This document shows, in pieces, positions 19,054-29,439 of a stretch of 36,633 nucleotides of DNA (positions are counted from its first letter, which is position 1; each line of letters begins with the position of its first letter). The notes beneath the pieces are model-generated. The model was given only the letters and a program-made list of their open reading frames with translations. It had not been told where the DNA came from and made no database searches. Source of the stretch: Poteriospumella lacustris (lineage: Eukaryota > Sar > Chrysophyceae > Chromulinales > Dinobryaceae); the NCBI GenBank assembly GCA_008000375.1, contig SMOI01000271.1:6215-42847 (forward strand), in the 5' to 3' direction. Both the position numbers and the translations under genes were made by a program.

Positions 19054-21129
19054 AGACGAACGAGATGGAGACGAACCAGAACGCTTCCAAGAAGGAGTGT
19101 TCGGGTGAGGAGGTTGATGTGGGCCATTTGAAGTCGACGAAGGTCTTCGGGCTGGAGAACGATTGTCTCCAGTGCTACGATGACCATAAGCATTGACAGA
19201 GGAATGAGCCGACGGGGAAGGAGAAGATGCTCGGGGAGGAGCAGTACCAACAAAGGAGCGGGGTGCCGGATGAGTAGCCGGACGCGGATGCATTGATCCA
19301 CGAGTGTCTCCAGAAGTCTTTAGGTCATTCTCGGGGCGAGGTGCCGGACGCGGATGCATAGATCCACGAGAGTCTCCATAAGTCTTGCGGTCTTTCTCGG
19401 GACGCGCTTGGAAGGCTTGTAGCATGTGAGAATCATCATGGAACGATGCCTCTAGAACATGCGCATCGGCCATCGAGAGACCAGGGTCCGAAGCAGAAGT
19501 AACGAACGCAGTTTCAGGAGTATCAGCATACATGTTACCATCATCCAGTGTGTCGTCGTGCTCCGGATAAACCATGTCAAGAGTAGATGGATCGTTAACA
19601 TTGTTGTTGGAGTCATTCGAGTCACGGGAACGACGAGAACCAGCAGAATCCGAAGAGTCAGAAGAAGAAGCAGATGCATCATCCGAATCAGGGACGGAGT
19701 GCTGAGGGAGAGCGTTCAACTTTTGAGACTGATGTTGACGTGGACGAGCTTTGTTAGAACCACCATGGAAGGAAGTTCCACCAAAGAACTGTTCGAAGGT
19801 CCGACAGTCGCGGTAGACATGAAAGTGTTGATTCACGTACTGACTGAAGGCAGACAAGTAACGGTGAAAGTTGTTAATGGGATGAGAAGTGGCTGTCAAG
19901 GAAGAAGCGCCCGCAGGTTTCGTAGAAATTTGGTCCTGAAGGTAGGCGCCATGTAAACGCCAGCCATATTCAAAGGGAATCTTCGAAAGGAAGACTTTGA
20001 GGATTCCAAGGTCCTTAGTCGATAACTTGGGGATGAGATCCGCAGGGAGCAGACCCGTAATCAAATCGTAGGCCAAAGTGAACTCCCTAATATAATTGAG
20101 GAGGGCAGAGTAGAAGGGCCGATAATCTCGTGAAGAGGGGCGATAAGACGATTCCGCCAAGTTAAAGCGAACAGAACGTTCCAAGCGATTGATCACCTCA
20201 TAAGCTGTGGTAGGAGCCATTTCAAATTGCAAGAGTTGAAAAACTTGTTCCGCGTCGAGCGATTGAAAGGAGGCGTAGTTCAGCTTGGGGTGGCGAGCCA
20301 TGACTTCACGCACAATAGTTGGGCGAATCAGGGACGGCACTTGGAGAGGAACTCGGTAACGATATTGGTAATCAATGATGTCAGTAATGAATTTGATAAT
20401 CGCATTAACAGACAAGCTGGACAACTCAATATCGTGTCGGGGAGGGTGGAGAACCACCTGAGTCGAGGTTTGAGAACTGAGATCAGTGGAACCTCGGACT
20501 GCACGAGTAGTCTGAGAGAGTCGGCGGCTGCCATCTTGTAAACCGGAAACCAAACCAGCAAAATGATTGGCGGCAGGAGGAGCAGGAGGAGCAGGAGGAG
20601 CCACAGGGACTGTCGAGGTCATGACGGTTGGACCAGTGGGGACGGCGGGCTGAGGAGTGCTAGGAAGCACAGCGTCATCCGCGTCCCATTGTAACGGCAC
20701 AGCAGAAAGTTGCGAAGAACGACGGACCAGGGGAATCTTGACCGAAGGCGTGTACAGATACAATCCTTGCCCAGCACCAAGAGCTTCGAAAGTCAGATCC
20801 GCGGAATGCGGATGGACAGGAGAAATCGATTGGGAGGCAGGTGAGGCTGCTACCGTAGCTGGTGGGGTGTGGGTCACCACCGGAGGTGGAGGCACAGGCA
20901 CCGGAGCCACAACAGGAGTATTGCCCGCTGGGAACCTCTGATCGAGCAGAAGAGTCAAGCGAGTGACCGCATCGACCAAGCCGCCCAACAGCGGATGCTG
21001 AGTGGGAAACGGAGGTCCAGACGAAGTCGCAAGAGTTGGTGAACCTCCCACCACCGAAGAATCGGCAGGGTCGGGCACCACAGGAGCGAAATCGACTGGA
21101 GAAGTCGACGAAGCGCGAGAAACAGACAT
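19051..21129 (-). CDS. gag: Gypsy Gag polyprotein
   Basis: A 692-codon frame starting 38 bp inside the 5' LTR boundary, the first long frame of the element. Residues 1-190 are Ser/Pro/Val-rich. The central part (about 230-430) is more ordered and helical in character, the likely capsid. The C-terminal 220 residues are Ser/Asp/His-rich with a repeated DSRGSMHPRPAPRPENDLKT-like unit occurring twice. No Cys-x2-Cys-x4-His-x4-Cys zinc knuckle is present; the basic Ser/Arg/His tail may replace it for RNA binding. Gag forms the particle in which reverse transcription happens. The assignment rests on position and length, since capsid sequences are poorly conserved. Confidence 0.85.
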   Translation of the reverse strand: MSVSRASSTSPVDFAPVVPDPADSSVVGGSPTLATSSGPPFPTQHPLLGGLVDAVTRLTLLLDQRFPAGNTPVVAPVPVPPPPVVTHTPPATVAASPASQSISPVHPHSADLTFEALGAGQGLYLYTPSVKIPLVRRSSQLSAVPLQWDADDAVLPSTPQPAVPTGPTVMTSTVPVAPPAPPAPPAANHFAGLVSGLQDGSRRLSQTTRAVRGSTDLSSQTSTQVVLHPPRHDIELSSLSVNAIIKFITDIIDYQYRYRVPLQVPSLIRPTIVREVMARHPKLNYASFQSLDAEQVFQLLQFEMAPTTAYEVINRLERSVRFNLAESSYRPSSRDYRPFYSALLNYIREFTLAYDLITGLLPADLIPKLSTKDLGILKVFLSKIPFEYGWRLHGAYLQDQISTKPAGASSLTATSHPINNFHRYLSAFSQYVNQHFHVYRDCRTFEQFFGGTSFHGGSNKARPRQHQSQKLNALPQHSVPDSDDASASSSDSSDSAGSRRSRDSNDSNNNVNDPSTLDMVYPEHDDTLDDGNMYADTPETAFVTSASDPGLSMADAHVLEASFHDDSHMLQAFQARPEKDRKTYGDSRGSMHPRPAPRPENDLKTSGDTRGSMHPRPATHPAPRSFVGTAPPRASSPSPSAHSSVNAYGHRSTGDNRSPARRPSSTSNGPHQPPHPNTPSWKRSGSSPSRSS

Positions 21130-21166
21130 ACCTGAAAAAATTACAGTGGAAAACTGTAGTGATCAC

Positions 21167-21548
21167 TGAGGTAGATTATCCTTCTGTAAGAGATATTATC
21201 TATCCGAAGAGTCCAAACCTGCTGAGTCGCTCGAGAACCTGTGAGTTAGTGTTCCGAAAAGGTAACGCTAACGAGATATCTTGCCCGAGAAGGGTTGAAG
21301 ATAGAACCGGGTTCGAGAGAGAGTTGAGAAGGTTTAGATTGTGATTTACAGATAGTCCGATCAAAGAGAGGTCAACAAGCTGTAAACAGCCATCGAGGAA
21401 AAGTAATCATAGGCCGGAAGGCCGGACAGAATGTGTGGCAGAGGCGTATGATATGAATCAATGGACAGAAAGACCAATCAAGATGAGTGGTTCCGGACAG
21501 TGAGAGCCTAAACTAATAGACGAACCTAAACTACTGGGTTCGGCGCCA
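21167..21548 (-). repeat. 5' LTR (382 bp)
   Basis: Identical by eye to 12467-12848. It should carry the promoter for the minus-strand genomic RNA. On the inner side (21142-21166) the element strand begins GTGATCACTACAG. It contains the palindrome GTGATCAC and does not start with the TGG expected of a tRNA-3'-end primer site. Confidence 0.97.
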
Positions 21549-21564
21549 ACTGGAACCCGTGGCA

Positions 21565-22334
21565 GGCAGGGGGGTAACTCATCCAAAAAATAACTCGTAT
21601 AAACCGAAACTCATACAAAGTTCCGTTTTTTATCCAAACCGTAACTCATCAAAACCGAGATTGATCGAATTAGAGTTTCATCCAAAACCACCTCATCCAA
21701 TCCGAACCTCATCCAATCAAGATCTCATCCAATCCGGACCTCATCCAATCACGAGCTCATCCAATCACGAATTCATGTGCATTAAAAACACCCGCATTCC
21801 CAATCATTTTTCTGCAGCTGTTTTATGCACCGTTCCTGATACACAAAGTCTATGAAGTCATAATAAGTATTTTGATTGTACTACGAATCACAATTCATGT
21901 TGTTAGTGTAACTTAACTAACTTAACTTAACCATTCATGTTGTTAGTGTAACTTAACCAACCTAACTTAACCATTCATGTTGTTAGTGTAACTTAACTAT
22001 GTTAAAATAACTGTACGACTGTGGTAGTAAAGTGTGTGGACAAGATAGACAAGATGTCGACAAGATAGACGCCTTTAAATTGCACTCCTGACTTGTCAAT
22101 GGAGACTTACCACATGAATCACTTTAGGTTTGGATGAGTTACGGAATACATGAGTTACCGTATAGATGACGTACGGATTGTATGAGTTACGTTGTACCCA
22201 TTTTTGTATGAGCTGGGTATTGTCTGAGTTACCGTTTGGATAAGAAACGGTTTGTACCAGATATGGAATAGTGTAGTTTAGGTTTGGACGAGAATAGGTT
22301 CGATGAGTTTCGATTGGATGAGTTTCCCCTGGCC
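21565..22334. mobile_element. 770-bp non-autonomous element made of CTCATCCAA-type repeats
   Basis: The left end reads GGCAGGGGGGTAACTCATCC and the right end, inverted, GGCCAGGGGAAACTCATCC. The flanks carry the direct repeat CCCGTGGCA (21556-21564 and 22335-22343), a 9-bp target duplication (10 bp if the next G is counted). Each half is built of degenerate units of CTCATCCAA plus about 10 bp, running as ACTCATCC on the left and GGATGAGT on the right, so the whole element is a large foldback. It codes for nothing recognisable. The TSD length would fit a Mutator-like element. Confidence 0.75.
21893..22012. repeat. Three tandem copies of a 40-bp unit
   Basis: ATTCATGTTGTTAGTGTAAC recurs at 21893, 21933 and 21973. 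It lies in the centre of the 770-bp foldback element. Confidence 0.9.
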
Positions 22335-22343
22335 CCCGTGGCA

Positions 22344-23451
22344 GTGTGCCGGATCGTGAAGTTGGCAAGCTTTTTGTATTGCCGTCAATGGTCAACACTT
22401 GTTGTTTCATTCGAAGTGTAGGTCAAGGCTAATCCAATGTGTAAAATAACCTCCACAATTTGCATGACGAATCATCTGCGAGATATCGCGAGATTTCGCG
22501 ATGGAAAAGCAGAAACCGAAAAAGCAAGATTTTGATCGCAACGATCATCCCAGACAAAAACAGACACACATGCTGGCACCCCACGCGTTAGCCTGCGACG
22601 CGCCTAGGATTTGGTATTCCCTTAGTTAAACAGTAGTATACTACTTTGGCTACAGGACGCTTTTATTGGATGTCGCCTCCCCAGAGTGTCGTGTCATGTC
22701 GCCTCGCTTTGGGAATCTAAAGTTTTCACTGGTCATATTGTGTAGTTCTTGCACCGTATGTACAGATGGAAGAATACAATAAACGTACAATAAACGAATA
22801 AACAATAAAGAATACAATACGGCTTCACTATCGGTCCTCGCGCTTAGTTCTGGTTTGCTAAATAAATACTAAAAGATAGTACAAAGCTGGTAGGTGGTGT
22901 GTATACTGTCATTTGTCTCATGATGCATGTGCTAATTTAGGAAGCCAAAGCGGACAAGCTGCACACACACTTTCGCGCACGGATGTACACAGTAGACGAA
23001 CGCGCACATTCTCATTTTCCGCCTCTCCACACCTGCTCTCTCACGGTATTGTCATTGGATTCTCGATTGCGGTTTTATTGCGATTCCATTGTTAACCCTA
23101 ATCTGCAATAAATAAGAGTAGTCCAGTTGGAGTCGAACAGGTCAACAGCAATCATAAGTTGATCAAAGGATACGGTTTGTATGTATCTAGAGTGGTTATA
23201 TGTTTGCGTTGTGCGGGCAATAACCGAGCATCCGCGGGCTTCAACATTAGGGGTCTTGGTGATTTCTGTTTTGCACGTTTTCAATGTTCTTGCAGCGACA
23301 TACTTAAACAGACATCAGACAACAGAAATACATATGTTCCAAATGAAGTGTCAACCGGCTTGGTGTACAATCCGAGTGGGGTATCTTTGTTGGAAAAGCA
23401 ACAGACTTGGGCCCGGCTGGCTTGATGATATACATCAAGTTTCCCGTCTCG
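22344..23451. other. AT-rich sequence without a supportable gene
   Basis: Contains short frames and AATAAA-type motifs (near 22778-22815) but no recognisable coding region. Overlapping frames at 23159-23425 and 23181-23636 have no domain. Confidence 0.4.
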
Positions 23452-23539
23452 AATGGAAGACTGCAAAAAGTGAAACAGTCGAGGAACACAGGCCGGAACA
23501 CAGGCCGGAACAGAAGCGCTACAGAACGGCGAACAGAAG

Positions 23540-24621
23540 ATGGAACACACGTGGAAAAAAGTGCAGAGACTTCAAACAAGTCTCAGCACTTTGTTCCAGA
23601 ACTGTTCTCGTCAGGAGTTCTGGAAAAAGCCCATGATGGCAACTATCGTAAGTCAATGTGCATATGATTCACATCACATTTCATTTTCAAATGGTCGTGC
23701 GGGATCCCGCAATTACACCGATGGCGAACTAGATATCCTATTGGATATCGTGGAAGCTCTCCTCCCAACGGGGGAACTCGAGTGGGAGTCGGTTGCCGCC
23801 GAGTATAACAAGATTATTTCAGCCAAGTTTCCAACCATGTCGAGGAGAATGGTCAGAGATTGCGATAGTCTGCGGAATAAGTTCAAGGGTCTTCGCAACA
23901 TTAGAAAGCCAACGGGTGACCCGACTTGCCCACCGACAGTTGTCCGAGCCAAAAGGATCCAGAAAGCTATCGAAAGTCGCCAGGGCGTCATTGACTTTGG
24001 TGTTAACCATGCACGAGATACGTCCATGGGCGACGAACAAAAGTTGGATACTGTTCCTGCCGCGGCCACCGACGCTGCAATTGACGCTGAAGCTTCGGAA
24101 CTTGCGTCTGCATCTACGGCACCAGCACGGGACGATGGGCAAGATGTATCGCAAGCCACGATGGCTGCGGGCTCCGCCTCCGCTGCTGCTGCCCCAGCAA
24201 GCACGACAACTGGACCATCAGCTTCGCCTGCGGTTACAACCACGCCGATGCCCGCAGCAATCCGCCGAATGGGACTGACACCGGAAGAAATGGTTGCTGC
24301 AGCGAAAGGCAGCAGGTTTTGGCACAAGCAGGTAGCAGCAACCCTACCGTCAGTAGAAATCGCATTGACGGGGTCATCAAAGATCTCAGTCAGCAGCTTG
24401 CTTCTACGCCGCAGGCGAACGAGCCACCGGCATGGCTGATAGCCATGATGCAGCAAAGCGAAAGAGCTGAAGCGGCAAGAGAGGCCCGTGAAGCGGCCAG
24501 ACAAGAACGTATGGATCGCCTGTTCTTGATGCTAATGAAAGGCCCTACAAATGGCATCATCGAGAATGACTCTGAATACGATGAATTTCAAAGATGGAAG
24601 CGTCAGCGACACAACGAGTAA
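23540..24621 (+). CDS. Harbinger Myb/SANT-like DNA-binding protein (one frame change)
   Basis: The first frame (23540-24439) holds a Myb/MADF-like domain: NYTDGELDILLDIVEALLP, then WESVAAEYNKII, then DSLRNKFKGLRN. An Ala/Ser/Thr/Pro-rich linker follows. The conserved-looking C-terminal part lies in another frame (24319-24621), with NRIDGVIKDLSQQL, a Glu/Arg/Ala-rich helix (ERAEAAREAREAAR) and an end at 24621. The switch falls between about 24300 and 24440, by a frameshift mutation or unnoticed splicing. The start could be 23540 or the Met pair at 23633. In this superfamily the Myb-like partner recruits transposase to TIRs and to the nucleus. Confidence 0.75.
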
Positions 24622-24676
24622 CACATTTGGTATTCAACAAGGCAGAAGCGTAAGAGTTTAATTGACATTTATGGTA

Positions 24677-25786
24677 TCATCGTCCATGTTGAGTACATCG
24701 TCGAAAAAGAACGATCTGACTTATACCCGTTCGCCGCACACGAAAGTTGTACAATCGGTAGATGTTATTCAGCCTTCGATGACGAACTGTTTGATTATAT
24801 GGCAACTTCAACAGCAATCGTCGGTATACCTTCTCAACAGCACCCATCCCCCATTCTGCGGCTTGGCGCAGTGATGTGATGGCAGCGCTCCGTTGAAGTA
24901 CAAAACCACGCAGTTCAAATGGCACCTTCTCTATTTCTCCTTCCTTTAAGGGGGTGATAATTCTGGAGAAACAAGCGGAACTAACAGGAAATGCCGTATC
25001 GGCAACTACACCATGTCCTTCTAGAGATAGATCCGGATTGATTAGTGCTTCCACAAAGTCTCGTGACGTTTCCCCGTCGTTCCACGACCCCACGAAATTA
25101 TGCTTGCCCCACGCCACTGTTCCATCAGCGGCAAAACAAAAGCAATGAAGCCAGCCATTGTACATGGCATTCTGCAAATCGATATTGGTGGGCTCCACGA
25201 CAGGATAGTTCTTCCCGTCGATGAACCCCCACCTTCCGTCAATGAGGCCATCAGTTTTCCTCTTGACGGCTTCAGCAAGTCTCCGTTGATCGTCTTTGGA
25301 AGGCCAATATATGCCTGCTTCTGGAATTAAAAGGAGCGCCCTCTCAAGAGCTTGTTCCGCTTGCTTCAGAACAAGGGATAACGTCGATGGCGTGATTCCA
25401 AACATTCTGCACGGGGTTTTGTTTCCACATGTGTCTGTGTAAAAGGTTAACAAAATTCCCAACGCAGTAGCAGACGATATTAGTCTCTTACGACCTGCTG
25501 CCTTCTGCTTTGGATAGACCCTCGTGAATACCTTCAGCAGAAAGTTGAACGAAGCTCGGTCAATAGACAAGACATTGATAAGGTTCGCATCTGTACCGTA
25601 ATTGTAGAGGTGATGCCATTCAGAAACATCTGGATGAATCAAACAGCATCTTGTCAATGCGTTCCTTGTTCTAATTTGCATTCGTCTTCTGAGAAGAACC
25701 AGCATGCATGCCTTCAATCTAGCATTCCGGTCCTTCTCCATCTTACAGGTTGACCACCATAATCCAAGCATTGTCCACAACTTCAT
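24677..25786 (-). CDS. Harbinger-type DDE transposase
   Basis: An intact 369-codon frame. An N-terminal helical region includes a Lys/Arg-rich part and a probable HTH (CRMFGITPSTLSLVLKQ, about 126-142). The catalytic residues are visible: Asp190 in GFIDGKNYP, Asp263 in VVADTAFPV and Glu311 in AEWGMGAVEKVYRR, which match the DDE/nuclease signature of PIF/Harbinger transposases. The start may be Met1 or the Met at residue 16. It converges with the Myb-like gene, with 55 bp between the ends. It cuts and pastes the element with its Myb partner; with matching TIRs, TSD and an intact frame it may still be active. Confidence 0.85.
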   Translation of the reverse strand: MKLWTMLGLWWSTCKMEKDRNARLKACMLVLLRRRMQIRTRNALTRCCLIHPDVSEWHHLYNYGTDANLINVLSIDRASFNFLLKVFTRVYPKQKAAGRKRLISSATALGILLTFYTDTCGNKTPCRMFGITPSTLSLVLKQAEQALERALLLIPEAGIYWPSKDDQRRLAEAVKRKTDGLIDGRWGFIDGKNYPVVEPTNIDLQNAMYNGWLHCFCFAADGTVAWGKHNFVGSWNDGETSRDFVEALINPDLSLEGHGVVADTAFPVSSACFSRIITPLKEGEIEKVPFELRGFVLQRSAAITSLRQAAEWGMGAVEKVYRRLLLKLPYNQTVRHRRLNNIYRLYNFRVRRTGISQIVLFRRCTQHGR

Positions 25787-25951
25787 GTAAATACATAACG
25801 TACCGTGATATTATTTCAAATTTAAATATGTCGTACGCGTCGCTTTCTGCAGCCTGCTTTCGAAACAAACGTCGCAACAGATCCGGCGAACAGACGTCGA
25901 AACAAAATCTGTTCCGTTGGCCGGCTGTTTCACTTTTTGCAGTCTTCCAAT

Positions 25952-26340
25952 GGGCGCGAAGAAGTGTATGTGCGTGACAAGTTTGTCGCTGATGATAACA
26001 TTCCCTTGAAGATCTGAGGTCTTGTTTCGAATACAAACACCACCCGCATGAATGCAACCAAACTTAGACCAGAGGAGACCGCTCAGGTCCCTTCCATTGA
26101 ACCGGTCATGCCTGCCAACTCCATCTTACAAACACCGTCTGTACTCGACCCAGGTGAATTGGATTGTGAATTGTGATTACATCGTGTGGTTCACAGAGAG
26201 AACAATAAACAGTGAGGTGAGTACCTAGACATCCTTAGACAAACACAGACCTATAGCCCCTTATGTGTGTAATGTGTGTAACGTTGTTTGTGCCCCGGGG
26301 CACGAAGAAACGCGGTTACAACGTTGAGTGAAGAAAGTCC
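25952..26340. other. No recognisable gene; CCCGGG palindrome
   Basis: A short plus frame at 26048-26176 (starting MNATKLRPEE) has no known motif. The perfect palindrome GTGCCCCGGGGCAC lies at 26290-26303; a similar one occurs near 31243. Confidence 0.4.
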
Positions 26341-26343
26341 TTG

Positions 26344-27380
26344 TCACGACATTATGAACACCAGTTTTTCAGTCGTTTTCAATTGTAAAACATAATAACT
26401 CCCTTTGATATGTTGTAATATATGATTCTTATGTGATTTAATAGTCGATGATGCGACCACGCTGGTCAATAACATCGGAAAGCCTGGAAGGAAGAGAATT
26501 AATATCAAGTTTTTCCTGATTTCTCCACTCAAATCTGCCCATGCGGCAGAAATAGCTGCCTGTAACTCCTCGATAGAATTAAACTGCCTTCAACCAGCAG
26601 AAACGTTTCTTGAGAGGATGGACCACACGTTTCCATGGGGTTTAAGGCAGGCGACTGCGCAGGCCATGATAGGACGGTAATATTACTTGCTGCCTAGTCA
26701 CACGGGACGTTTGAATGGGTGCGTTATCTTGTTGAAATATCCAGTTCCGTCCTCCAATTCTTGCACCGTGGGGGAGCAAATACTGCGCCAAGGTTGCTTG
26801 ATAAACGGCGGAATCCATGCTGCCATTTATAAACGCCAGAGATGTCTTTCCATGCCAACCAAAGACTGCCCATGACCCCACCATCACCAAACGGTCCGGC
26901 TTTTCGTGATAATAATTATCAAAACCATCGGGACCATCCAGAAGACTATTTTTCGTCGGAGAAGACTCTTTTATGCCATTGCGTATTCCAGTTCAAACGA
27001 GATCGCGCCCACACCACTCGATGAGCACGATTTGTGTCGGATAAAATCGGCTTACGTCTCTTCTTCCGGTACGCGATGACGCCGGATGATTTGATATCCG
27101 GGCGCTGCAGGGACGATTCAAACTCCCAACCACTACGAGGCTTGTGATGCTCCGATTAGACACGGCGCGGATAATCGCCCGGCGGGCCCTTACTGAAAGG
27201 ATGGGTTTGGGGCCAGGACGAGCAGTTTTCACTCCACTCTCAAATTGAATAATACAATTTCGGCTGTGCCCCTGCGTGGCGCAAACTCCGTGATCTCGCG
27301 ATAGGAGTGGCCAGCTTGCCGGCGGGCCAAGGTTCGTGACCTCTCATCACTTGTAAGGTCGTTTTTCTTGCCCATTTTGA
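26344..27380 (-). pseudogene. Decayed Tc1/mariner transposase
   Basis: The 5' end near 27375 reads MGKKNDLTSDERS, then LARRQAGHSYREI, a paired-type HTH start. After a frameshift, ARPGPKPILSVRARRAIIRA (27232-26993) gives the second DNA-binding part with its GRPR-like linker. The catalytic core appears around 26960-26642 as a DEK-type motif, FGWHGKTSLAFI and IFQQDNAPI (DDE/D core, second Asp). The last catalytic region near 26640 is broken by frame changes, and the end is 26532-26344. Multiple frameshifts make it inactive. I could not find convincing TIRs. Confidence 0.75.
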
Positions 27381-27410
27381 GTGGCTTTAAACTGAATTTT
27401 TCCTGTGGGT

Positions 27411-29381
27411 CTAGACATCAGCGCGCGGTACAAAGTTCTCACGACATGCAGCACATAAGAACCGGGCAGCGCAGGTATTTTGTCGCTGTATGGCGATACC
27501 CGACAGCGACAAGAAACGAGTGACCAGTTCTTTGCCTTGGTCATCGCCAATGGCAGCCAGGAACTCCAGCGCATCCTTGCCCGGTCGGCCCGTGGTTTCC
27601 AAGACGAAGGGAATCACTCGGATACCCACTTCACGGTATTGACGTCGTTTCTCTTCGGCACGATATGCCGCGGCCGCGCCAGGAATCTTGTGGGAGTCCA
27701 CCTTTTCGCGGTAGAATGGGGCAGCAGGATCTGCCACCGCCATATCCAGCACCAATGGGCGGTGGAACTTCGCCAGATTGATGACCACGTCCGCTCTCCG
27801 TTGGTGTTGTCCAACACTCACCATGGTTTCCCTTTGGAACGTCGCGGTCTCATCCATTGCCATGTGAGCCTTCACCACGGTGATGAGAGCTTCCCGACAC
27901 GCATCATGGCGAGCCGAAACATGGGACGTGGTGAACCGATTGCAGTCCAGGCAATGGGTCATCTCCTGGGACACATCCTTCCCACAGATGCAGAACCGTG
28001 AGCCCCCAGCAGCAACGTCGACCGGCAAGGGATTGACCATGAACCGCAGGCGCAAGGCCTCACGAAATTCCGCAGACTGGAAGCGATACGGCCTATAAAA
28101 CATGCCCGTCATGGCACTGGAGTTCAGCCATTTGCCCGAACCATCATATGTTGCACTGAGGAGGAAGGCGCGCTGGGCGTCCAAGTTGTGTTGTGTAAGT
28201 TCCGTCAGTAACTTGATATGTATGTTCTGGTAAACGGTGACCACTTCGTCTGTGATCTGGTAGGCCTCTGCGTCTTCAAGCATCTCCTCATTGTGAGGTG
28301 CCCGTGGCTCGATAAAAGGCAATACGTCTCCACGCAGCTGCTCCGCCATGCCCAATTGGATGGGTGTCCACTTGAGAATTCCACGTCGAAGGTAAGTCAA
28401 CGCCTCATGCCCATGGACAAACTGTTTGGTCATCTTGCGTGACATGCAGCCCGCTTGGTCACTAGCAACCCCGCCATGGCGTACCACCCCGAGTCCACCA
28501 AGATGCAGAGGAGGTCCGCGCAGTCTGGGCAACACCGACTCCATGATCCAGGCGTGACGCAGTGTGGCACCCGTTGGGTCATCCGCCGTTGTCCACGCGA
28601 CACCACCATGGGCAGCCTCTCGGTCAACCTGGTTCAGCAAGCGGTCCGCGGCCATGTGGTTACGGAGGAACTGCAAGTCCGTGTGGGAAATCGGACTGAG
28701 ACCCAGGTCGGCCTCGATGATGGCCCGCAGAACCATATCTACATAACAATCAAACCTGTCAAAGTGCTCCCGCATCTCGAAGACGTCCGTGACGCGAGCA
28801 AGGTAGCCGGCGCGCGTGTTCATCCAAAAGCGTACGATTGCACAGCCTGTCAATGCACTGAGATGAGCCATGCTGCGGACTGGGACTTGCATTTGGTCGA
28901 GCATCTTGCGGATCTTGTCCTGTCGATATTGGAGAGGTCCTGTGGGCACACTCATGCTGTGTGCACCCTCCCATTGGATCGGAAAGGGGCAGCGCGGAGC
29001 ATTCTGTGGAGGGTGCGAGCCATAGAGTACCTGGCACTTGTTCACGTTCAAGGTCAGTCCGGATGATGCAAACACTTCCAAGATGACATCAGACACGTCC
29101 GAGAGGCGGGTCCGGGGCAGGAAGACATTACAGTCATCCATATACGCCACCAAGCCCATGCGTGCCGGATTGTCCATGCGCTGTCGGAAGTACTAAACCA
29201 GTGCCGTTGCTGCCGTTCCCGTGACATCGTCGATCACATTGTCCTGCTGGTTGCGCGCTTGAAGATGGTAAAACTCTCCTCTCTCGATCATGAGGGCATC
29301 GCGTGCTGCGCGCGCCGCATCGGTTTCTTCAGGCTGCAGAGGGGGCGGGAGGTCACCGTTTAAAGTTATAAAGTCTCGCAT
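27411..29381 (-). pseudogene. Non-LTR retrotransposon ORF, copy B: RT plus restriction-like endonuclease
   Basis: A single minus frame interrupted only by TAG at 29193-29195. Upstream of it are 62 codons (29381-29196). Downstream, 588 codons begin with the RT catalytic box AYMDDCNVFL (YMDD) and GLTLNVNKCQVLY. They continue through a thumb-like region, a Cys/His cluster (FCICGKDV ... HCLDCNRF), and a C-terminal domain with RRADVVIN, PLVLDMAVADP and VIPFVLETTGRPG. That last set matches the PD-(D/E)XK restriction-like endonuclease of R2/CRE-type non-LTR elements, which nicks the target for primed reverse transcription. The sequence upstream of about 29385 is unrelated, so the copy is 5'-truncated, as is common. 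It is a relative of copy A. Confidence 0.85.
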
Positions 29382-29439
29382 ATGGCATGCTCAAGAACCA
29401 GTTCCCGAACCTTTTCTTCAGCTGTAGCTGGTTCGCCAT

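Larger units (their letters stand above)
12467..21548 (-). mobile_element. Full-length, very young Ty3/Gypsy LTR retrotransposon with antisense ORF
   Basis: A 9082-bp element on the minus strand, bounded by two 382-bp LTRs that appear identical. It is flanked by the 4-bp target duplication ACTG (12463-12466 and 21549-21552). Order in its own direction: 5' LTR (21548-21167), gag, in-frame TGA, protease, frame change, RT-RNase H-integrase-chromodomain-like, an antisense 563-codon ORF, a purine-rich tract, 3' LTR (12848-12467). RT before integrase is the Ty3/Gypsy order. LTR identity implies recent insertion. It inserted just beside the pre-existing 21565-22334 element. Confidence 0.95.
23455..25948. 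mobile_element. PIF/Harbinger DNA transposon with perfect 24-bp TIRs
   Basis: A 2494-bp element. The left end GGAAGACTGCAAAAAGTGAA continues to CAG (23455-23478) and is exactly inverted at 25925-25948. AAT lies outside both ends (23452-23454 and 25949-25951) as a 3-bp target duplication. Just inside the left end a 12-bp unit GGCCGGAACACA is repeated (23491 onward), possibly a transposase binding site. It carries two convergent genes, a Myb/MADF-like protein and a DDE transposase, the classic two-gene Harbinger layout. Confidence 0.92.

Noticed and set aside
21893-22012. Regular 40-bp repeats as a possible CRISPR array
   Set aside because: Units are contiguous with no unique spacers, lie inside a foldback element, and the DNA is eukaryotic.
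26344-27400. Terminal inverted repeats for the Tc1/mariner copy
   Set aside because: ACTGAAAAA-like words occur near both ends but do not form a convincing inverted repeat with TA flanks.
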